NCBI RefSeq assembly: GCF_020740795.1
Contig: NC_067312.1
Span: 45,098,405 to 45,162,404, forward strand
Direction of reading: 5' to 3'
Source of the DNA: Apus apus
Lineage: Eukaryota; Chordata; Aves; Apodiformes; Apodidae
DNA length: 64,000 nt
Under the pieces are notes generated by a model. That model was not told the DNA's origin, did not search any database, and worked only from the letters and a program-made list of their open reading frames with translations. Position 1 is the stretch's first letter; each line of letters begins with the position of its first letter. This document shows positions 25,701 to 37,700 of this stretch, piece after piece. A program made the position numbers and the translations under genes.

Positions 25701-28700
25701 TTGTCTGTAAAGTAAGAGCAATTAATCTCAAAAGCTTCAGATGCTGGTATTGTGTTTCTTCAGGCTAGTGCCTTTCTCAATATGCATATAAATATTTTTT
25801 ATAGTTGTTGGCACTTACTTATAGGTGAAGCCAGCAAATTCATTTGAATTGTGTGTCTGTACATGCTTTGATCATTGCAGTAACTTCTCTAACTGACACA
25901 GTAGCACCTGTGAGGCCTTTTAACTCTCTCGTGTATTTATGTATTTATGGTAAATCTGTTTAGTACTGATTAACATGCTTGCCCTTGAATTAAGACTGTT
26001 GATAAAGACCATTAAATGAATTCGTAGCTGTACTTCAAGGATACATGAAACGCTCAGAACTGATGCTAGTGTATTTATAAGCATAGACTTGTTAGTCAGA
26101 AGTGTTTCTAAGTGTATGAATACTTAATATCTACAGTTTGTTCAGAAACAGTTTTCACAGTGCCTTTTTGGGCACTGTTCTCTTTTTCTTGGCAGAGTAA
26201 GTTATCTGAAAATAATTTTTCATTCCTAATTAGTAAGATTTTTTGCCTCAGAAATTCTGTGATTTGTACCACATGGTGATGCTGATTGCCTACATTGATC
26301 CCCTTTCCGAGTGAAGTACCCCAAGACAAACTATCTTTTCACTACAGTGTGGTCTGTATGTCGTATGGTCATAAATGCCAATAAATTGATAGTGAACCTT
26401 TACAATATTTTTTTGTGAAGAGAAGTAAAAGTATAATTCTGGGATAAGACACCTTTTTAACAAGTCCATATAAAGCTATCCTATTCTACTAATAAAATTT
26501 TAGCTCTGAATCAACTTGTTCCTGTTTCTCCTGATTAATAGTAATGTTTTTTTCCCTGTCAAGTCTTACATGAAACATTTTCCCACCATACATTTTTAAT
26601 GAATGGTCTTACTCAGGGTGTTAAGGTAAGATACCTCGGACCTAACTATTTTCTGTGTTTCTGTATTGTAGTTTCTGTCTCCTGCATTCTCCATAATAAC
26701 ATTGAGGGCATGTAGTTAATTCTTAAATATTTTTTTTCATTGTAATGGTTGTATTCTTGGGCTCAGTTAAAGATTTATTGCTAAATGGTATGGTCCTGAA
26801 ATATGTGGAATATTTCTCAGAAGTTTAAATTCCTTTAATTTAGGTAGCCAAAATTAGCTGCCAGTTGTAGCTATTGTAATCTTGGTAAGGATACTTCTGA
26901 GAATGGAGATAGGTTTTTAATGGAGATAAATTTTTAATATCTGCTTCCAACCATGATGATGCCATAGAGATTATTATTTTTTTTAAATCGGTTGTTGTGC
27001 ATTCTATATTAGCAGGATATTCAGGGCAGTTTACAGCTAACACTACTGCATTCACACAGTGATGGTGCTGGGTTGTTGCCACAAAAGACTGCAAAATTTC
27101 TATAGAATGACTAAAATTTGAAAGTCTCTTCTTTGCTGACAGTCTTGCTGAGAGACTTCAAAGCACTTAGTGTAATTTATGACTAAGTTATTTTGTAGCA
27201 GGTAGAAATTATTTAGCTTTATATTCTGTAACAAATGGAAATCAAATGTTTTTAGCTGTAAGAACATGACATTGCTGTCTTGATATCTTTCATGGTGGAT
27301 TGTCAGAACACTATGCACTAGGGACTCAAGATGTCTCAGACTGAAAGAGTAAGTTGTCTTTGCATTGTTCTTTTAAAATAACAAAGGTCATGTTCCTTTT
27401 GATGTTTTAATTAAATTCTGTTAATTCACAGTGCAGTGTAGCTATGAATGCCACCTAAAATAAGTGAACGGAGCCATCTGCCTATATTGTCTAAACAGCG
27501 TATCTGTGGAAAACTGCATTAAGATAATGGTCTAAATGTGTACATTGTTTTAACAGGTGTAATAAACTGGGGGGCATAGACCAGGTTGAACTTGCACTTC
27601 AGTTTCGAATGTTTTCATTAAAATGGTGGTTATGAAACTTTTGAAGAGTTTTTGGGTTACAGCAGAACATTTTAGTTTGTATTCTGCTGAAATACTCAGC
27701 CTGGAGAAAAGGATGCTGAGGGTAGACTTCATTTCTCTCTACAACTACCTGATAGGAGGTTGTAGTGAGGCAGGTGTTTCCATCTTCTTCCTAGTGACTA
27801 GCAATAGGACAAGAGGAAATGGGTTCAAGTTGCACCAGGGGAGGTTCAGGTTGGATATTAGGAAAAATTTATTTACAGAAGGAGTTGTGAGGCATTGGAA
27901 CAGGCTGTCTAGGGAGGTGGTGGAGGCACCTGGAAGCATTAAAAAATGGGTAGATGTGGTGTTTCAGAAGATGGTTTAGTGGTGGTGAGGATGTAGGGCT
28001 GATGGTTGGGCTTGGTGATCTTGAAGGTCTTCTCCAACCTTAATGATTCTCTGATTCTATGAAATCTGAATCTAAGGAGCGAACTCATTTCAGCTAAGGC
28101 ATCTAACTTTCCTGGGATTTGATGTGTTGGCTCCATAGCATGTGCTCTCAATTTACCTATTGAAATAATTAGAAACAGAGTTTTGTATTGGCATTTGGCA
28201 AAACAGTGATTTAGTAGTCTCTACATGTTAAACTTGAAGGTGACTATATTTGAATATCAGAGGTTAGCTAAAATTAACTGTAATAGACTACCAGTGGATT
28301 GAGGTACTTACAGAATGATGTGTTTACTAATGTTTGGATTTATGACAGAGTTGGCTTCATGAAAGAAGAATATACTAATCAGGAGGAAGATGCAGAGGCT
28401 TTGTAGTTAACAAACCCATAAAAGGCTTTTCTTGTTTTAGTTCTTTTGTGCAATACATAACAAATTTCAGGCCTAGATTCTAGGGTTTTATGAATTGTTA
28501 ATAAGTCCATTATTTGATCCTTAATCAATTTTTCCTGTGATGACTGTACCTATGGGACTGACTTTTGCCTTTGAACACTGTGGTGTTCCACTGTCTCACA
28601 CTGTCAAGCTAGCTCAATTTGTCCTCATTGTTATTGCAAAATACAAATGCTCTTTATGTGGTAAGTATGTAGTATAAATCAGTAAGTGTTCTGTTTCAGA

Positions 28701-31700
28701 GAACACTTAGTTTACCCAAAAATCTCCCCTAGGACAGTCCAAATTACAAGGCAGTTTGCGTTTGGAATCTAGCACTAAGTCTCATCATAGAGGCTAAGAT
28801 AATGTCATTTCACAGAATCACAGAATCTTAGGGGTTGGAAGGGACCCTTCTAGGGATCATCTAGTCCAACCCCTCTGCCAGAGCAGAATCACCTAGAGCA
28901 CATCACACAGGAACGCATCCAGGCGGGTTTTGAATGTCTCCAGTGAAGGAGACTCCACAACCTCTCTGGGCAAGTGGTTCCAGTGCTCTGTCACTCTCAC
29001 AGTAAAGAAGGTTTTTCTGATGTTTGCGTGCAACCTCCTATGTTCCAGTTTGCACCCATTGCCCCTTGTCCTGTCACTGGACATCACTGAAAAAAATTGT
29101 GGAATTAGACTGTATATTCTGGAGATTTTTCAGAAGCTTTTGCAGTCTGTTGTACTTCTATATAGAATCAAATTGATCTTGAAAAAATGAATGCCGCTTT
29201 TTTTAATGCACTCAGGCTTAATAGATTTGAAGCAAAAAGACATCAGAATCACAGAGGAGTAGACTGCAGAAGAAATTGTATACAATTTCAGTTATCCACA
29301 ATTTTGTCTGTAATTGCAAATCAAATTGCAGTTTTAGTCCTTTTTTATATTGTATTTAAAGTGAAGCTTGGAAATGTAAATATAGGCATATTAATTGTTT
29401 TTCTTCTGCCACAGGGTTTTTTGTCCTTTCTCAGTGCTCCACTAATAGGTGCTCTATCAGATACATGGGGAAGAAAATATTTTCTCCTTCTTACTGTTTT
29501 CTTCACCTGTGCCCCAGTTCCGTTAATGAGAATAAATCCATGGTAAGTGGTACAGACATCAGTAGTGAGCTTGTCAGTACAGCAGAAGTTCAGTAAGACA
29601 AGTAGTTTGGGGAAGTGGGAGAGGGACAATAAGACAATAGAAGGCCACTTTGCTTTCAAGATGGAATTGCATTATCCTGGAGTTTTTCTGTTTAAGAGGT
29701 GTTAAAACTGTGTCTTAAAAGTATAAATGATTGAATGTGATTTAGTTACTGTATTCACACAAGTATAACAGTAATTTAAATTATTTGCTATCTGTAAGTC
29801 AGTTTTAAGCTCAGCTGACAATGCTGTAATAAATATATTTTTAAAGCTAAATGAACCTTAGAATTTATTCAGAAATGTATAATTTACATTTACACAGAAA
29901 TATATAATTGCTTCAGAATACATCTTTTAGCTTTTTGATTTGATTGAGGCAACTTTGAAGTGTTAACTGAGTGGAATTGACTTGTTTCATTTACATACTT
30001 TGTGAAACTTAAGAAGATTATAAAAGAACTTTGTGTACACAAGTGCATTCCAAGTTCAGCTTCCAAAGCATTGTAATGTGTTCCCAAAATGGTTGAGAAA
30101 CTGAGTTCTGAGGTAGTTCTTTTTCAGAACTTAAACTTGCTTCAGCTTTGAGAGTTTGAAAATGTACAAAGGTACCATGTCCTGAATTGTCCACTTCTTT
30201 TAGGCTGAGGTAAGGTAAACAGTAGACTATAAAAATTAAAATGCTGTTTTCCAATATTTAAGTGAGACTACACAGTCCTTTTTGAGGAACCCTTCTCAGA
30301 TTAAATACAAACTTGCTTAATTAGTATGACAAAAGCAAGAAGTCCTACTGTAACTTTCTAATTGTTGCTTTTAAATCATTAGGTGGTACTTCGCTATGAT
30401 TTCGTTATCTGGAATATTTTCTGTTACTTTTTCTGTAATATTTGCCTATGTAGCTGATGTAACACAAGAACATGAAAGAATTACAGCCTATGGACTGGTA
30501 AGATGTGCTAGACTTGGAAAAAAGGTCAGATTGTGACCTTTGTATTGAACTTATGTTTTGATGCACAGATTGTTTCCTAATAGTTTAATGAGGCTGGCAT
30601 AAAAAGGAATGAACCATGCATCGAGGCACTGTGTTAGCGCCTGGAAGATCTAGTTCAGACTTTTTGCTGCTGCACAGACTGCTGTGTTCTCATAGGAACA
30701 GAATAAGAATTTGACAACTTTACCTTCCTAGTTAACATGTTTTAAATAATGAAATTTAGGTTTCACAGGCAAGACAAGAAATATTGTTACAAGCAATCCA
30801 GGTTTTTTGATACTGGATCTTGCAATACCTTTCAACCACCTGTAAAATTGCCCTTTTAGTTTGTGATTTCTTTTTAATACAGAATGATTTTTCTGTAGTC
30901 AAAACAGGCAGGAAGAGTGAAAACACATAATGCAGTATTCTTAGTAACCTAGTCATGACCTTTTTAACCAGCAGAAGAGGAAAAGAGTTTAGTTAGTGCA
31001 AACTGTCTTTCCAGTAATAATATAATTCCTGCTTACTGTGCTTCCGTGAATGTCTATATTGTTGTAGGTTCTGGAGGCCCATTAGTAGATGCCTTTTAAC
31101 ATAATTTATCTCTTCATGCTCTGTGCAACTGTTTTTTCTCTACAGATATTCATGGACTTGATTCTTGGCTGACTGTACTATACTTCAAGCTCTTAGGATT
31201 TCTCTGGTTTTTTTAGTCTGATTCCAAACTTCTGTCTATTGTATCAGAGCAGAAAACAGGTTTAAAGGTTCTGGAACTCCCACTTTATTTCTCCTTCATA
31301 TGAAGAGGACCATAAGTACATTTGGAGCAGGTTATTTGCCTGATTTCAAATAGGATTTTTTTACACAATAAGCTTGATCTAAAGATGTATATAACGTGAT
31401 AGATATAAGTGTAGTTGTTTCAATGAGATCTGTTTATCTTTCTGATCAGTTTATTTGTTACACCTTTTCCTTAGGATTTTTTTCTAGCTTGGTATAAAAC
31501 TACATTTCTAGCTTTCTTCTATAAAACAGTTACTCAGAGTGTTTTTATTTTGGGAGCTGGAAGACAGTAGTAATTACGAGATCTGTACAAACTAGCTTTG
31601 TTCTAACTTTTTCTGAATAGTGAAATTTAACAACAGCACTTGATTGCTAATCATGTTCTGCTGTATTTGAATGTAGTAGCTGATCTGTTAGTAGCTGAAC

Positions 31701-34700
31701 ATCACTACAACATAGTATGAAGCAATACAGTAGTTCTTGAAATTGTTGCCATAGCTAATGATCTCCTAGATTGCTGTGCTAGCCAAGGGTAGCTTGGTAT
31801 TTAAAATGCAAATGATTAACAAAAGCATTATGTATTATTGTATGTATTCCCCAGAATGCTGAGGCTCAGGTTCACTTAGGCAGGCATTTAAATATGTTGT
31901 CAACTTTCTCAGTGAAATCTCATCAATTTCACAACTGGAAAACAGAAAAATCTTTAGTCCATTTGAAAGTAAGCCCTTTTCCTTTGAGCCGAACTTGCTC
32001 TTTGGCTGCAAATCCTATCTCATGATGTGGGATGTAGAAGAGGGAGGAGAACCTCTATTTGGATCCATATTTACCATTATAAGTGTTTGGGTTTTTTTTT
32101 AACTTGAATTTGGAATGATGTTTTTAAAAACACCATTCTGGGAAGGGGTGGTGGTGTTGAGCAAATTATTTAATTTTCCTGCAATGGCAGAGTAACTGTT
32201 TCAAAAGGTTTGTAAACTGTTCTTGTGCATAGGTATCTGCCACCTTTGCAGCAAGCTTGGTACTAGTCCTGCCATTGGAGCATACCTGTCTGCCAGCTAT
32301 GGAGATAACCTGGTTGTACTAGTGGCAGTTGCCACCATTGGTGGCAGTTGTGGACATCTGCTTCATCCTGCTGGCTGTACCAGAATCTTTGCCAGAAAAA
32401 ATGAGATCTGCTTCATGGGGAGCTTCTATATCATGGGAACAAGCAGACCCTTTTGCAGTAAGATGTACTTCAATAAGTCATTAATGCTGGTTAACTCATA
32501 ACTAATTCCATTTTGTAAGCTAAAAAAATCTATTCTATTAGCAGCTTGGCTATTCAGTACATCATAATCTCTGTTCTCCCCTTTTGCACAAAAAGATCTA
32601 GCTACATTTAAAAACTAAACCAAACTTTGCCAATTAAATGATTCTTGAATTAGAAACAATATTTGGTGTGAAATCGAAATGAAAAATGCTTTCCTTTTCT
32701 AACTTACTCTCTTTTATTGTGTGTGAAATGCTGAATTCTTGCACTGCTACAGACCCCAAAACTTGATATTGTTATTTGTATTTTTGGTTGCCAATATTGC
32801 TCCCTACTCTTGTATTCCAAGTATGTGGAATTAGGTTGTATGTAATTTCTTTTTAATATAGAATGGATCTATAAAGCCTAATTTTTCTACAAGAATGTAT
32901 AGGAAAGGTTAAAACATATAATTTGTCTTTTTAGTAAATTGGTCACATGTTCATACTTACTCAGCTAATTTGTGTTGGTGTTATACCTTAGTATCTTAAG
33001 AGAGGAAAGAGTGGTTTGTTCTTCATGAGATCCATCCTGTTGAGAACTGGTTGTGAATGTTGAAAGAGGAGGAGCATGCTTTAAAGACTGCAGTTGAACA
33101 ATTTGTTTTCCACAATTTATTTGTTATCAAATTGATTCTTGTTATGGGTGAACAAGTATAAGAAACATACAAGGAAAAATACTCTCATAATTTGGAAAGA
33201 GAACCAATTATAATGAGGTCATACTATTTGCTAGCACCTTTCAGAACAGATTATTATGGAGATCACATTTCCCTAAATATTATATGATCCTGTTTTCACT
33301 GAATACTTGTAATTTGGCACTGAACAGTAGCTTCAAAAATCAAACTTCGCAGAAAAACCTGAAACCAAAATTGTATGTAACAGGGAGTTGTTCTTAATGT
33401 TCAGCATAACTGTTTCTGTGTGTGATTTTTTTTTTTTCACTTGTATGAATGGGTAATTTTAAATAAGCAAATCCACCTTCTGCTTTCTGCTTTAATTAGA
33501 CTTTGTGTAAATTGTTCCAATACTTGTTTTGTTTCTTTGTTTTACAGTCTCTGAAGAACATTAGAAAAGATTCTACTGTTCTCCCAATCTTTGTTACAGT
33601 GTTTCTCTCCTATCTGCCTGAAGCTGGTCAGTATTCCAGCTTTTTTGTGTCCTTGCGACAGGTAAATGTTGGTATCTTCACATCTTTCTAAGAATGTTGA
33701 AGTAGGTGTTCCCTAAGACCTGTTTCTTCTTGAAGACATTTGTCAGAAAAGTGTTTTCTGGCAAAATACAAAATTATAAAGGCAGGATACTTTGCTAAGC
33801 CAAGAACTGGATAACACTTGACTCCTGATGCATAATTCCTGCCATGTTGTTGGTGGCAGTAAGCAACTAAGCACCACAGAGCCCCTCACTCACTCCCTGG
33901 TGGGATGAGGGAGAGAATCAAAGGAGTAAAATTTATAGGTTGAGATAAAGACAATTTAATAGGTAAAGCAAAAATGGCACATGCAAGCAAAGCAAACCAA
34001 GGAATTCCTTCACTACTTCCCATCAGCAGGCAGGTCGTCAGCCATCTCCAGGAAAGCAGGGTTCCATCAGGTGTATCAGTTACCTGGGGAAACAAAATGC
34101 CATCACTCCGTCTCCCCTTTCCTCCTTCTTCTTCCAGCTTTATATGCTGAGTATGACATCATATGGTATAGAATACTCCTTTGGTCTGTTGGGGTCAGCT
34201 GTGTCCCCTTCCAACTTTTTGTGCACCATCAGCCTACTTGCTGGTGGGGTGTTGTGAGAAGCAGAAAAAGTCTTTCCTCCGTATAAGCAGTGCTGAATAA
34301 TACTGAAAACATCCATGTATTATCAAGACTCTATTCAGCACAAAACCAAAACGTAGCCCCATGCTAGCTACTATGAAGAAAATTTATCCCAGCCAAAACC
34401 AGGACACATATTCATGAAGTTTAACAGACCTTGCATTTCCATTCATTGCAGCAGTTTCTATGTCTTGAGGTGGGATCTTGCTTGTTGAAGAGCTGCTGTG
34501 TCTGTGGGAGGGGGAGAGAATTTCAGTTTCCAGATACATTACTTTCTCAGTTTTTTCTAAGGCAGGTGTTTTTTTTAATGTCTGGATACCTTGGCAAGCA
34601 GTTGAGTTAAGGCTTATTCTTGAAAGTGGACACTTTCTGTTTGGTTATGATATGGGATCTTGATATGTGAAAGAAGATAGCTCTTTGGTCATCCTGGATT

Positions 34701-37700
34701 GTGTTTCACATTTGCTTTATGTATTATCTGCTTCTCTTCAGATTATAGGTTTTGGATCTGCAGGCATTGCAGCATTTATAGCTGTGTTAGGCATTCAGTC
34801 TATAGTAGTTCAGGTAAGTTGTATTCTTTTAAGTGTTCTATTAAACAGTACAAGCTAAATTGTGAGGCATGATTTTCTGACTTTTAAGCTTGTCTGAGAA
34901 ATAATATTCTCTAAAATGTCAATGTATCTTGCAGTCATTTAAGGTTATATCCATATATAGTCTGCTTAAATGTCTTACTTTAAATCTACTTTCCTTAGAA
35001 ATGCTAGTCCTAGGCAGCAGATGTCCTGATGATTTTCTATGCACTCATATTTGCTAGTCATACTTTATTCAGACCAAAGAAACAAGAAAACTAGTGTGAG
35101 TGAGATGTACATGAGAGAGGAAGTGTGCTCTGCTCTGCAGTCCTGCTTTCTGGCTCTTTACTGATGCATTGCTGGGTTTCTCGTATTAAAGAAAGACATG
35201 CGTACTGTTAATGGAATTAAGCTGTCTGTATGGACTTTGCCTTAATTAGGAACATTCGGCTTCTTGCTGTGAGTATATTGCTGTATTGCTGGTGTATCTG
35301 AGTAGGGACCTCCTTCACCCTCAGCAGAAACACTTCTGTTAAAAAACAGTGGTCTTCCCTTAGTAGTTTCCATGAAAAAGTTAAAAGGTATTATCAGAGG
35401 TGTAAAGAATCACAAGAAAATGTAAAGATGCCTAGGAATTTGTCTCAGCCAAATTTTGATGCATATGGTGAAGCTGGAAAGCAGCAGGATTTACTTGTTG
35501 GCTTTAATTGTAAACTTGGATAGTAATTCACCTGACATGAATAGAATACTGTTTTTCTGAGGTAACAGTCTTTTTTTTTTTTTCTCTAGTATTTGTAGAT
35601 ACTGTTAAATTCAACCCATATCCAGCCTGTACTATCTTAACTAAATACCAGCATTTATTGCAGAATTTCTAGTCTGAAATAAACAGTTGTAGAGGTGGAA
35701 ATAAAAGCCAGTAGAAACAGACACTAAGATGTCCATAGAGAAGGCAATACATATGCTTCTCGATGTCCTGAAGCAGAAGCTCTACTAGTTAAGAACGTCT
35801 CTAAATCAAATGTCACACCAGTCTTCAAAAAGGGCAAGAAGGAAGATCCAGGAAATTACAGACTAGTCAGCTTCACCTCCTTTCCTGGAAAAATGATGCA
35901 GGGGCTCATTCTGGAGGTCATCTTTAAGCACATGGAAGAGATGAAGGTTATCATGGGTAGTCAGCATGGATTTACCAAGGGGAAATCATGCTTGACTAAT
36001 CTGATAGCCTTCTGTGATGTTGTGACTGAATGGATAGATGCAGGGAGGCCAGTGGGCATAGTCTACCTTGACCTTAACAAGGCTTTTGATACAGTCTCAA
36101 GCTCGGAATATGTGGGATAAAAGAATGGATAGTGAGTTCGAGTAAGAACTGGCTACACAATACAGCCCAAAGAATTGTGGTCCATGGTGCAGAGTCCAGC
36201 TGGAAACCTGTAACTAGTGGAGTCCCTCAGTGATCAGTGCTGGGTCCAGTCCTGTTCAACATCTTTATCCATGACCTTGATGATGGGACAGAGTTTCTAC
36301 TCAGCAAGTTTGCTGATGACATGAAGCTGGGAGGCTTGGCTGATTCACCTGAAGGCTGTGCAAGCCATTCAGCAAGATTTGGACAAAGAGCAAGAGCTGG
36401 GCAAAGAGGAACCTAATGAGGTGCAAAAAGAGCAAGTGCAGAGTACTGCACCTGGGAAGGAACAACAAAATACACCAGTACAGGCTAGGAAGTGATCTGC
36501 TAGAGAGCAGCTCTGTGGAGAAGGACTTTGGAGTCCTGGTAGACAACGAGTTATCCATGAGACAACAATGTGCCCTTGTGGCCAAGAAGGCCAATGGTAT
36601 CTTGGGGTGCATTAAAAGGAGTGTCTCCAGCAGATTGAGGGAGGTCTTCCTCCCTGTCTACTCAGCCCTGGTGAGACCTCACTTGAAGTATTGTGTCCAG
36701 TTCTGGGCTCTGCAGTTCAAAAGGAGCAGGGATCTACTTGAGAGAGTCCAATGGAGGGCTACAAGGATGATTAAGGGACCGGAACACCTACCTTACAAGG
36801 AAAGGCTAAGAGACCTGGGGGTTTTCAGTCTAGAGAGAAGACTGAGGGGGGATCTAATTATTGTATATAAATACATGAGGGCTGGGCATCAAGAAGACAG
36901 GGACAAGCTCTTTTCACTTGTGCCCTGTGATAGGATGACAGGCAATGGATTCAAATTCGAGCACAGGGAGTTCCACCTCAAGATGAGGAGGAACCTCTTT
37001 ACTGTGAGAGTCACAGAGCTCTGGAACAGGCTCCCTGGAGAGGTTGTGGAGTCTCCTTCTCTGGAGACTTTCAAAGACCTGTCTGGATGCCTTTCCGAGT
37101 GATCTGCCCTAGTTTTGTTTGGTTGGTTCTGCTCCAGCAGGGGGCGTTGAAGTAAGAGCACAAAAAGTGTGAAGTTTCTTAGCAGTTGAAAGGTCTTTTT
37201 AATTGCTGTGTGTAGAAGGAAAAATTACTTCAGCAGTCTGGCTCTTAAAAATTACTTTTGGATGAACCAATTTATCTTGCAGACTGTGTTTCTCAGTATC
37301 TTGATGAAGTCAATTGGGAACAAAAATACAGTTCTCCTTGGCCTTGACTTTCAGATCTTTCAGTTGGCTTGGTATGGTTTTGGATCTCAGTCTTGGTAAG
37401 CACACATTTTCAGAGGTACATACCTATTAAGGGTCTGAAAATGTTTGGGTTTTTTTCCCAATAAATTCTACTACTTAGTTCTGTTGTCATGAGTATTTAA
37501 ATATTCTGTGAATTACGCATTCTCATGTGTGTTCCACTGCCACAGTTTAGGCTGTATTTTGCCTATGTAGGAATGTTAGAATTTTCCAGGTATATGATGT
37601 AAGTTGCAGATAGCTACAGACTTTTTGAAAAAGGAGTCTTCGCACCATTTTGTCCTCTGAGTTTTATGTCTATTAATGTGGTTAAAACTTATTTCTTAAA

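Larger units (their letters stand above)
26626..29414 (+). other. MFSD14B intron 3
   Basis: Contains two CR1 3' fragments in opposite orientation (27690-28062 plus and 28811-29097 minus). The rest shows nothing recognisable. Confidence 0.7.
32458..34741 (+). other. MFSD14B introns 6 and 7
   Basis: Intron 6 (32458-33547) has no recognised element. Intron 7 (33662-34741) contains the solo LTR at 33848-34406. Confidence 0.65.

Noticed and set aside
36416..37102. 228-codon ORF that could look like a host gene
   Set aside because: It is the C-terminal part of CR1 ORF2 (LGSDLLESS...[13 protein letters not shown]...).
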